From Xanthomarina sp035306605 (GTDB lineage: Bacteria > Bacteroidota > Bacteroidia > Flavobacteriales > Flavobacteriaceae), in NCBI GenBank assembly GCA_035306605.1, contig DATGNR010000001.1: 49,202 nucleotides of DNA. The stretch is one strand, 5' to 3'. The notes under the pieces are model-generated. The model was not told the origin of the DNA. It saw nothing but the letters and a program-made list of their open reading frames with translations, and searched no databases. A program made the position numbers and the translations under genes. Of the stretch, positions 42,953-49,202 are shown in pieces; within the stretch, counting starts at the first letter, position 1, and each line of letters opens with the position of its first letter.

Positions 42953-43182
42953 TTTGGTTTAAATATGTGTTATTGAGTGGTTTGCATTAAATTAGCCTTC
43001 GGTTTTGTAGAAGAATTCTTAGGTTTTATGAGGGTTTTAGGACCATTGCAAAAGGAACCAACTTTAATTTAATAAAAAATAAAGGAGGTATTTAGATCTA
43101 TCAAGCTGTTTTCAAGAAAAGAATCTAAGGATGGCATAAGGTTGGTATGGCTTAAGTATGGACTATCTATATAGAATATACG
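42953..43182. other. Non-coding spacer between promoter module A and the 43-aa ORF
   Basis: No ORF of note on either strand. A plus-strand AAAGGAGGT at 43081-43089 looks like a perfect Shine-Dalgarno sequence but has no start codon within reach. Confidence 0.5.
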
Positions 43183-43199
43183 CTATACATACGCTATAC
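43178..43199. repeat. Tandem repeat of ATACGCTATAC
   Basis: Two exact copies of the 11-mer (43178-43188, 43189-43199). Part of this (43183-43200) is the 18-bp dispersed repeat also found inverted at 2104-2121. Confidence 0.7.
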
Positions 43200-43314
43200 C
43201 TATAGGTATAATATAAGCCATGGCTTGTCCAAAACAACTAAATGGATGGGTGTTTAATGAAATCTCTATATACGAAGAAAGCTCTAGATAAAATAAATTA
43301 CCAAGAGCTTCCAT
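43183..43314 (-). CDS. 43-residue ORF downstream of promoter module B
   Basis: Not recognised. ATG 43314 opens 43 codons ending in TAG 43183. Unusually for this genome, a Shine-Dalgarno-like AGGGAG lies 5 bases before the ATG, and promoter B would give a ~28-nt leader. The C-terminal third is hydrophobic (AMAYIIPIGIAYV). Its DNA holds two perfect palindromes, TATACCTATAGGTATA (43195-43210) and AAGCCATGGCTT (43215-43226), and an 18-bp end shared with 2104-2121, so it might be structured RNA rather than coding. Confidence 0.35.
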   Translation of the reverse strand: MEALGNLFYLELSSYIEISLNTHPFSCFGQAMAYIIPIGIAYV

Positions 43315-43317
43315 AAT

Positions 43318-43394
43318 TCTCCCTAAGAATTAATTAATAGCAACACAAATATCGGGATTAATAACAGAGCATACAATACGTAGTACTACGTATA
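43318..43394 (-). repeat. Promoter module B (direct repeat copy 2)
   Basis: Second copy of the module at 42875-42952, about 443 bp away in the same orientation. It begins 2 bp after the LuxR-type regulator's stop codon. Confidence 0.75.
43346..43393 (-). promoter_or_regulatory. Promoter B with perfect 18-bp palindrome
   Basis: Minus strand: perfect palindrome ATACGTAGTACTACGTAT (43393-43376), -33 TTG (43376-43374), 20-bp spacer, GATATTTG (43353-43346). Same geometry as promoter A to the base. Its start point is just downstream of the response-regulator gene, so it is not that gene's promoter. Confidence 0.65.
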
Positions 43395-43396
43395 TT

Positions 43397-44023
43397 TCAT
43401 AGTAAATGGTTCTTGTTTTCCTTTGCCCAAAATAGGAGGCTATATTTTGTAGGGGTTAGATTAAGTTTCTTATTTATATTGCTTTTATGTTTTTCAACTG
43501 TTCGGAAAGATATAAACATCTTTTCTCCAATTTCTTTTGCCGTTAGATCTTCGGAGATGTGTTTTAAAACTTCTATTTCAGTAGGAGTTAAGCTAGCAAT
43601 TTCTTCTGGAGCTTCATCAACTTCTAAAAAGGAAAGCAATTCTTGACTAAAATAAGGTATGTCTTTTGATACAGCTTCTAAACAATGTTCAATCTCAGCA
43701 AGGGCAAACTCTTTTAAAACATAACCGTAAATACTTAAAGATTTTGCTTGTTTGTATATAGCCTCATCTTTTTCGAAAGTGATTAGGATTATTTTAGTCT
43801 CGTAGTTTTTTTCTTGGCATTTTGCTGCTATCTCTAGGCCTGATAGGTAAGGCATTTGTATGTCAAGAATGGCTATCTCTGGTTTGTGGGTTTCAATAAG
43901 TTCAAAGGCCTCTTTTCCATTTACAGCACTGGCTATAACGTTGTATTTTTTTTCTAAGAGGAAATCGTTTAAGCCTTTCAGGATTAGAGGATGGTCATCG
44001 GCAATAATAATGGATGATTGCAT
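43397..44023 (-). CDS. NarL/FixJ (LuxR-type) response regulator
   Basis: A 208-residue regulator: receiver domain (1-120) with Asp9/Asp10 and phosphoacceptor Asp54 in AILDIQMPYLSG, conserved Lys in YVLKEFA; then a LuxR-type helix-turn-helix (about 142-205) with LTPTEIEVLKHI and TAKEIGEKMFISFRTVEKHKSNINKKL. No histidine kinase is encoded beside it, so it is an orphan, or it responds to the envelope proteins of its own operon in some other way. NarL-type regulators bind 18-20-bp palindromes close to the -35 region; two such sites follow this gene. It lies 42 bp after the retropepsin gene. Confidence 0.9.
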   Translation of the reverse strand: MQSSIIIADDHPLILKGLNDFLLEKKYNVIASAVNGKEAFELIETHKPEIAILDIQMPYLSGLEIAAKCQEKNYETKIILITFEKDEAIYKQAKSLSIYGYVLKEFALAEIEHCLEAVSKDIPYFSQELLSFLEVDEAPEEIASLTPTEIEVLKHISEDLTAKEIGEKMFISFRTVEKHKSNINKKLNLTPTKYSLLFWAKENKNHLL

Positions 44024-44065
44024 GGGGTTGTTTAATTCGAGTCTTTGGTTAATAAAAATAAAATA

Positions 44066-44521
44066 TTATAATTTCAGGTATAAGTACCTTTTTTCATAGT
44101 CAATAATTCCTTTTGCTTTTTTTAATATATCTGCACCAATAATACCGTCTACAGGTTGGGCATTGTGGCTTATTAAAGCAGAATTAACATGACTTAGATT
44201 AAATAGAATAAGAGCAACTTTTTCTTGTTTCCATTTTCCTATTTTGATTTGATTTTTTTTAGAAATCTGAGTGATCATATTTGTAGCACCAGCTCCAGCT
44301 GCTGTTATTTCAGAGTCCTTGGCTTCTAGTTTAAAGGTTTCAAGGGAATCAAAACCTACACAAGAACTTGAAGCTCCTGTATCAAGAATAAAAAGACCTT
44401 TAACGCCATTAATGGTGGCTTTTATCTCAAAATGATTGGTTTTGGTTAGCTTAAGTTTGATTTTTGCGTAACCTTTTTTTAAAAGAAAGTCTTTTAACTC
44501 TAAACTCTGAACATCACTCAT
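44066..44521 (-). CDS. Retropepsin-like aspartic protease
   Basis: A 151-residue single-domain aspartyl protease. The active-site motif LFILDTGASSSCV (DTGA) is intact, and the distal GIIGADIL matches the second structural motif (hydrophobic-hydrophobic-Gly). One-domain retropepsins act as dimers. No signal peptide is present, so it is likely cytoplasmic. Start revised from 44650 to ATG 44521 (MSDVQS): the longer form would overlap the CHAT gene by 127 bases, while 44521 lies 2 bases after the CHAT stop codon, typical of tight coupling. Substrate unknown; it may cleave a partner in the same operon. Confidence 0.75.
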   Translation of the reverse strand: MSDVQSLELKDFLLKKGYAKIKLKLTKTNHFEIKATINGVKGLFILDTGASSSCVGFDSLETFKLEAKDSEITAAGAGATNMITQISKKNQIKIGKWKQEKVALILFNLSHVNSALISHNAQPVDGIIGADILKKAKGIIDYEKRYLYLKL

Positions 44522-44523
44522 AA

Positions 44524-47088
44524 TTACCTTTTGTATTTGTACCATAAAAATACAATAATTAAAGCAGCTAAGCCGATAAGAATATAATATAATATTGGCG
44601 TTGAATTTCTTTCTGGATCTAGGTTTCCATAGTAAACAAAGGCACTCCAATAGTAAGGTGACTTTTTTATATTACTTATAGAACTACTATTTAAGTAGTT
44701 GAGTTTGGATTGTCTGTTAGCCATAAAAGGCGACCTAGTTTTCTGATAACTTTTGTAAAACAAGCTCATTAATTGGGCCGTGGAGGCATCGTTAATCTGC
44801 CACAAGGAATACAATAGGTTTTTAGCTCCAGCATATTGAAATCCCCTAGCAATACTCATAGCGCCTTCGCCTTTTTGAAGCTTACCAATGCCCGTTTCAC
44901 AAGCACTTAAAACTACAAGCTTCGGGTTGAGGTTTAGACTGTACAACTCATTTAGCATCATGGGTTCATCGTAAAAAGCCATGCTGGCTGGATTTGTGAA
45001 ATCGCCACCAGTTGCGTGTGTGGATAAATGTAAAATGGCATATTTTGATGCCGATTCAATAAAGTTTTTCTTTGTTGCTTTGGCATGCATTAAAATATTA
45101 CCGTTTGTTTCGTCCTTAAGTGTTTGGGCTTCGTTTACAGAATAACTAAGGACTTGATTCGTGTTTTCAAATACAGGAAATACACCCAATAGACCTGTGT
45201 TTTTTGAATTAGACTGCGCTTCCAAATAGAAAGTAAGACTGGAATTGTAAGCTATAGTTTGTTGGGTTACTAAAAAAGGCATTTCCATGAAATTACTAGT
45301 TTCAGTTGGTGCTGTTAATAAGGCATCAAAAGGAATGAAATTTAATAAACCATCCGGAATAACGATGAGGTTTTTTGCGGTAGCAACCTCATTTATATTT
45401 AGTAGTTTATACAAGTTATATGCTTGGTTGCTAAACAATTTGATGTTGTTGTTAATAGCTGAAGGTCCATCAAATAAATGAATGAAATTAATGAGACTGT
45501 TTTTTGTTTCACTAGTTAAATTAATTCTTAAAAAGCTTGTATTTTTTTGAGAAACAATAAACTGATAGATAGCATTCTTGCCATAAAAATAGACAATTAG
45601 ATTGGCCTTATCCTGTAGTAGTTTTTTTTGAACATCCTCAACATTTATACTGTCTATAGCTTGAGGATATGCGACTTCAATTTTATTTCGAAGATTTTTT
45701 AAATCGATACTTAGGTTTAGAAGCTCTTTGTTAAGACTGTCGTTTGTTGTTGTTTGATAGCCTAATTGTGTTTTAATAAGTGTTTCTGTTAAGCGTTCTT
45801 GATATCTTAAAAGTTTTTGTTCCTTTAATAAAAGACTATCGTTAGGATGTTTTTGTAATAAAGATTTCTTTTTAAAAATATCTTTTAAAGCAGATGCTTT
45901 ATGTGTTTCGGCATAGGTTAATGCGCGATTGAAAATTTCGGGATCTGAGTTTTCTTGATAAATTTTAAAAAGCAATTCAATGCAGTGTTCAGACCTGATT
46001 CTATTATCTACTTGATTGGCAATTTTGGACTCTTGGGAGGTCAAGTTTTCAGTTAATAAATCCGACACGTAAAAACTTAAATCGTAATATTTAATGGCTA
46101 CTTCTGGGTGAGATTGTAACCTTGCCAAGATGTCGAAAATATCAATAAAGGTATTTTCGGCATATAAAGAAGTTTTGTCAGGCAAGGCGGGTTGTTCTAA
46201 ATTTGGAAGCAAGGTATGTAGAGCCTCTTGTAAGTCAGTATTAGCTTTATCAAAATCGTTCAGTAAATAATGTAACTGTGCTTTTTTTAAATAATTTTTT
46301 GCCAGTTCTCTTTTTGTAAGTGAATCTTTAGTTTGAAATAGCTGGGACCTATTAAAATGTACTAAAGCTGTTTTGTAATCCTTTTGTTTTAGGGCCAATT
46401 CATATTCTAGTTGGTGTTTACGGTATTGGTTTTTCGACTCGGGAAGTTTAAAATCATTCTCTATAAAGTAGGCTTTTGAGCTGTTTAAAGAAATTAAACT
46501 AGAAGTTTTTAGGGTGTATAATTTCTCTCTTTGCTTGGGAGCAATTCCTGAAAATTCTAGATTCTGATTAATTAAATCAACCACCGACTGATGCATGCCT
46601 CGAGTTTGATACAACACAGAAAGGTTGATGATTCCTGCTATGTATTGTTCATTGTTTTTAGTTTTTTTTGCTATGGAAAGGTACTGTTTTATGATATTTT
46701 CAGCATCTGTGTAATTATTGGTTTTGGTGTATAGGTTTCCAAGAGGTTTTAAGCAATATTCAATAATATCGTAATTGGAAATTTTAGAAATTTGGTTCTC
46801 GTTATAATACGTCCATGCTGTTTCATAAGCTTTTATAGCCGTTTGGAATCTGTTTAAATCTTTTAAATAATAGCCTTTGTTACATAATAAGAATATAAAA
46901 GCCAATTGTTCCTCCTTCGTTGAGATTTGAGTTTTAAATAATGTTTCTTGTTGGCTTAATGTTTCTAGGGTTTGAAGGGTTTTGTTTGCAATAAATTTTT
47001 CGGTAGCCGTATAAATAGTTTCTTCTAAATTCTGCGAAAAAGCAAAATTTCCAATACAGAGAAGTAATAGAAATAGGTGTTTTTTCAT
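44524..47088 (-). CDS. Periplasmic TPR-CHAT caspase-like protein
   Basis: An 854-residue protein of the CHAT (caspase HetF associated with TPRs) family. The signal peptide MKKHLFLLLLCIGNFAFSQ exports it; TPR-like helices fill about 25-470; a linker follows; and the CHAT domain (about 560-815) has the His-Cys dyad His691 in HLSTHATGG and Cys730 in VVLSACETG, plus GEGAMSIARGFQYAGAKN and LWQINDAST. One C-terminal transmembrane helix (about 830-849) and a short basic tail anchor it in the inner membrane, so the protease domain should face the periplasm. Start revised to ATG 47088 so that the signal peptide is at the N-terminus. Clan CD caspase-like peptidases cut after specific residues; partner and trigger are unknown. 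Confidence 0.85.
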   Translation of the reverse strand: MKKHLFLLLLCIGNFAFSQNLEETIYTATEKFIANKTLQTLETLSQQETLFKTQISTKEEQLAFIFLLCNKGYYLKDLNRFQTAIKAYETAWTYYNENQISKISNYDIIEYCLKPLGNLYTKTNNYTDAENIIKQYLSIAKKTKNNEQYIAGIINLSVLYQTRGMHQSVVDLINQNLEFSGIAPKQREKLYTLKTSSLISLNSSKAYFIENDFKLPESKNQYRKHQLEYELALKQKDYKTALVHFNRSQLFQTKDSLTKRELAKNYLKKAQLHYLLNDFDKANTDLQEALHTLLPNLEQPALPDKTSLYAENTFIDIFDILARLQSHPEVAIKYYDLSFYVSDLLTENLTSQESKIANQVDNRIRSEHCIELLFKIYQENSDPEIFNRALTYAETHKASALKDIFKKKSLLQKHPNDSLLLKEQKLLRYQERLTETLIKTQLGYQTTTNDSLNKELLNLSIDLKNLRNKIEVAYPQAIDSINVEDVQKKLLQDKANLIVYFYGKNAIYQFIVSQKNTSFLRINLTSETKNSLINFIHLFDGPSAINNNIKLFSNQAYNLYKLLNINEVATAKNLIVIPDGLLNFIPFDALLTAPTETSNFMEMPFLVTQQTIAYNSSLTFYLEAQSNSKNTGLLGVFPVFENTNQVLSYSVNEAQTLKDETNGNILMHAKATKKNFIESASKYAILHLSTHATGGDFTNPASMAFYDEPMMLNELYSLNLNPKLVVLSACETGIGKLQKGEGAMSIARGFQYAGAKNLLYSLWQINDASTAQLMSLFYKSYQKTRSPFMANRQSKLNYLNSSSISNIKKSPYYWSAFVYYGNLDPERNSTPILYYILIGLAALIIVFLWYKYKR

Positions 47089-47119
47089 GAGAAAGAACTG
47101 CAAAAGGAGTTTTTAAAAT

Positions 47120-49075
47120 TTAGAATTTCCATATAGCATACAATTGTAAATAATTATAATCCTCTTTAAAATTAAGTACATAACGTGCACCAAGACTTGG
47201 TCCTATACGAGCAAAACCCACCGTAGCCTCAAACAGTAAGCCGGTTCTAAAGTTGGTAAATGTATTGGAGTATTCATTACTGGATTCAGCACTGTTCATT
47301 AACATACCATCCCTGTCTCCTTCAAACTGTTCAATTAACACCTCTTGTTGTTGTTTTTCACTAATAGAAAACATGCCTTGGAAACCAGTTCCTAGGCCTA
47401 TGTAATTGTTGAGGTTGTAGCGCATAAGTATGGGTATTTCCCAATCAATGTTTTTATAACTGGTGTTGGTTGTAGTACGTTGAACAAACTGAAATCCTTG
47501 AGGTCCGGAAACTAAAGTTTCTTCAATTTTTGTTTTGCCTTTGTACTTATGAAAGCTGTTTAGTAATTCTATTTGCCAATACCAGCGATACGATTTATAG
47601 GGTGAAATGGTTGCTCCTAAAAAATAACTTTCGGATCTATTCAAGTCTGAGAATAAATTATAACCTGCTTTTGCTCCAATAGAAATTCCAGGCATAAATC
47701 TAGTTGTAGAATAATTGGTAATGATGGGTTCATTTTTATCAAATATAATAGCTGTTCGACTTTTGGTTTTTTGTTTGTGAAAATCTTTAGCAAATTTGAT
47801 GTTGTATTTTACAAAGCCTTTGGTAGAATCATACTCTTTTACATTTTTTTGTTCACTGCCTGGTAAATAAATGTTTTTAAAAGTAAAAATAGCTTGAGTA
47901 TCTGTAAAGGTGGTATCTAGGCAACTGTATTTAACTTCTTCTTTTGGACAAATTTCGCATTTAGGATACATGTCGGTAACCACTATGGTCGACTTGTCTA
48001 ACATGTCTGGGATATCGGTTTCCAAACGAATGGTTCTTGCAGGACCTTCGCCATTGTTTTGAAATTTAATTTTATACTTTAAGGTTTTAAAGCGAACCAA
48101 TCTATAGTTCATAAAGGTGCTATTGGTAGACATTTTATTTGGGTCATGAGAAGTTACTATTTCCATTTCCATGTCTTTTACTTTATGATTGTCGTAATTA
48201 ACATCGGGTACGTACACGCCTCGGACAGAAATTATGGCGCTCGTATCTTTAAGCATTTCAGGAGGGGTTCTTAAGGTGAAAAACAAATTTCGTTCTTCGT
48301 TAGGTTCCATGTTGTTAATCTCAAATTCCTCGTAATTTTTATAGTATGCTTTTGATGATTCTAAAGTTAAGGGTAGGTTGGTTTTAATGGTAGAATCCTG
48401 TGGTTTTCCTTTTAAACTAAGTAAATCGTTATTCAGTGATGCTAATAGTGTATAATTGGAATCGTCTATAATATTAGTGTAAACAAAATCGGTTTTAGAT
48501 AAATGTTTTTCATTATTGTAGGCTCTAATGTCTTCAACATTAAAATTGTTGGCCTTATATTTTTGTTCGTTATAGAAGAGGAAAAGTTTACCGTTTGTTT
48601 TGTAGTTTAAATAGTTTTTATAACTAACAATTAAGATCATTTCCTCATTTGGCATAGGTTCTCTATTACGTTGAAGTATGAAATCCTCATTCATGGAAGC
48701 TTCATCTTTTAACGAGGGATCGGTTTTACTAACCGTAATTTTTTTGGGTCTAGAACTAGGAGGTTTTCCCGTGTCGTAATTATTGGTAGCCCAAAGTTTT
48801 ACTTCGTAATTACCAGGTGTTTTGTATTGGTGTTTCGGGTTTTCTTCTTTACTAAAACTGCCATCATCAAACTCCCAATAATAAGAATAGAAAGCTTTTG
48901 GTGCTCCGGCAATTTGTTCTAATGGTGGAGCGTCTGGAAAGAACTGAATAGCGGCTCCGTCAACTTGATGTTTAATTGTTGCTACGCGAGAAATTGAATC
49001 TTGAGATGAGATTTTTTGAGCTAAAAGCCATTGAAAACTACAGCAAAAGAATGAAAAAATTAAATAGGTTCTCAT
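47120..49075 (-). CDS. PKD-domain protein with C-terminal outer-membrane barrel
   Basis: A 651-residue envelope protein. Signal peptide MRTYLIFSFFCCSFQWLLAQ (start revised from 49087 to ATG 49075). Near 60-115 lies a PKD domain (YYWEFDDGSFSKEENPKHQY); the middle (about 140-440) includes a DUF11-like/conserved-repeat beta domain (RTIRLETDIPDML, with CEICPKEEVKYSC as a cysteine pair region); and the C-terminal ~190 residues (from GISIGAKAGYNLFSDL) form an OmpA-like beta-barrel ending LYAIWKF. The domain order suggests a surface or periplasmic sensor anchored in the outer membrane. It is the first gene of the CHAT/retropepsin/LuxR operon, 31 bp before the CHAT gene. Confidence 0.75.
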   Translation of the reverse strand: MRTYLIFSFFCCSFQWLLAQKISSQDSISRVATIKHQVDGAAIQFFPDAPPLEQIAGAPKAFYSYYWEFDDGSFSKEENPKHQYKTPGNYEVKLWATNNYDTGKPPSSRPKKITVSKTDPSLKDEASMNEDFILQRNREPMPNEEMILIVSYKNYLNYKTNGKLFLFYNEQKYKANNFNVEDIRAYNNEKHLSKTDFVYTNIIDDSNYTLLASLNNDLLSLKGKPQDSTIKTNLPLTLESSKAYYKNYEEFEINNMEPNEERNLFFTLRTPPEMLKDTSAIISVRGVYVPDVNYDNHKVKDMEMEIVTSHDPNKMSTNSTFMNYRLVRFKTLKYKIKFQNNGEGPARTIRLETDIPDMLDKSTIVVTDMYPKCEICPKEEVKYSCLDTTFTDTQAIFTFKNIYLPGSEQKNVKEYDSTKGFVKYNIKFAKDFHKQKTKSRTAIIFDKNEPIITNYSTTRFMPGISIGAKAGYNLFSDLNRSESYFLGATISPYKSYRWYWQIELLNSFHKYKGKTKIEETLVSGPQGFQFVQRTTTNTSYKNIDWEIPILMRYNLNNYIGLGTGFQGMFSISEKQQQEVLIEQFEGDRDGMLMNSAESSNEYSNTFTNFRTGLLFEATVGFARIGPSLGARYVLNFKEDYNYLQLYAIWKF

Positions 49076-49108
49076 GATTTTGAACAATTAGGTCCTTGCT
49101 AAAATACA

Positions 49109-49139
49109 AAAAGCGATGGTCATTACAACCATCGCTTTT
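49109..49139 (-). terminator. Rho-independent terminator of the gene at the window's end
   Basis: 12-bp perfect stem AAAAGCGATGGT/ACCATCGCTTTT with a 7-nt loop, 13 bases past the stop at 49152. It also bears the only -7/-33-like bases (TTG-N19-TATTTTAG) before the PKD gene, so the operon's promoter may overlap it. Confidence 0.8.
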
Positions 49140-49151
49140 CTCAAGGTTAAA

Positions 49152-49202
49152 TTAAGGCAGATTATTAATTTGTAGTATGAGTTCGGTTTCTGTAACTACA
49201 GA
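49152..49202 (-). CDS. 3' end of an unidentified gene
   Basis: The minus strand is open from base 49202 to TAA at 49154-49152, 16 codons ending INNLP, directly followed by a strong terminator, the pattern of a real gene end. Too short to identify. The rest lies beyond the window. Confidence 0.5.
   Translation of the reverse strand, partial: SVVTETELILQINNLP

Noticed and set aside
43081..43089. Perfect Shine-Dalgarno-like AAAGGAGGT on the plus strand
   Set aside because: No start codon at a usable distance; Bacteroidota make little use of Shine-Dalgarno sequences.
42875..43394. Direct repeats as the ends of an insertion sequence or attachment sites
   Set aside because: No transposase or integrase lies between them, and the conserved parts align precisely with operator, -33 and -7 boxes.
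44521..44650. N-terminal extension of the retropepsin overlapping the CHAT gene
   Set aside because: The extension lies inside the CHAT reading frame's DNA, has no family features, and an ATG 2 bp after the CHAT stop gives a normal protein.
1..49202. CRISPR arrays, tRNA, rRNA, prophage or integrase
   Set aside because: No regularly spaced repeats with unique spacers, no cloverleaf sequence and no phage or transposase proteins were found by reading the window.

Overview
The window is a 49.2 kb, AT-rich chromosomal stretch from a member of the Flavobacteriaceae (Bacteroidota), most likely marine; genus not determined. The evidence is two secreted proteins with type IX secretion (T9SS) C-terminal sorting domains, a TonB-dependent receptor with an N-terminal carboxypeptidase-like domain, a DUF3109 protein, near-absent Shine-Dalgarno sequences, and many copies of the Bacteroidota promoter signature (-7 box TAnnTTTG, often with a TTG about 18-21 bp upstream). 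There is no rRNA, tRNA, CRISPR array, prophage or insertion sequence. Most of the window is housekeeping, with two regulatory regions that stand out.

Layout. 1-6.7 kb: the 3' part of a fibronectin-III/GEVED/T9SS surface protein, a HupE/UreJ-type membrane protein, dCMP deaminase, an S41 processing protease, a small FAD oxidoreductase with a small membrane protein, and a DUF3109 protein. 6.7-9.9 kb: a TPR sensor histidine kinase and LytTR response regulator, followed by a 513-bp non-coding control region. 9.9-18.3 kb: a probable phosphate-acquisition island (PiT-family transporter, O/P-type porin, a MORN-like secreted protein behind a Pho-box-like repeat, a beta-helix lipoprotein and a TonB receptor). 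18.6-29.3 kb: dGTPase, a 43-aa membrane peptide, dxs, an M36 T9SS metalloprotease, tadA, a ClC channel with two small membrane proteins, aspS. 29.4-36.1 kb: a tetR-tolC-MFP-RND efflux operon. 36.3-42.6 kb: polyprenyl diphosphate synthase, an unknown 116-aa protein, an outer-membrane barrel, and sucA-sucB with a gene relic between them. 42.7-49.1 kb: an operon of a PKD/outer-membrane-barrel protein, a periplasmic TPR-CHAT caspase-like protein, a retropepsin-like protease and a LuxR-type response regulator, followed by two near-identical promoter modules and two small ORFs. The last 51 bases are the 3' end of another gene.

Best candidates for something undescribed. (1) Between the LytTR regulator and the phosphate transporter, two divergent promoters with identical -7 boxes (TATATTTG) each carry 21-bp-pitch repeats of CCAACTATACA in the same relative orientation and exactly 29 nt upstream. 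One promoter reads into the regulator gene with almost no leader; the other reads into an ~85-nt non-coding unit ending in a strong terminator, a candidate LytTR-controlled small RNA. (2) Downstream of the CHAT/retropepsin/LuxR operon there are two copies of an ~78-bp module: an 18-bp palindrome (ATACGTAGTACTACGTAT) abutting TTG-N20-GATATTTG. Each copy reads towards a tiny ORF (43 and 33 aa). The palindrome is a natural candidate for the LuxR-type regulator's operator, making this look like a complete envelope-sensing or proteolytic signalling cassette with small-protein outputs. Both are sequence-based inferences. Start sites marked as revised were moved because a promoter -7 box, signal peptide or overlap made the longer ORF unlikely.
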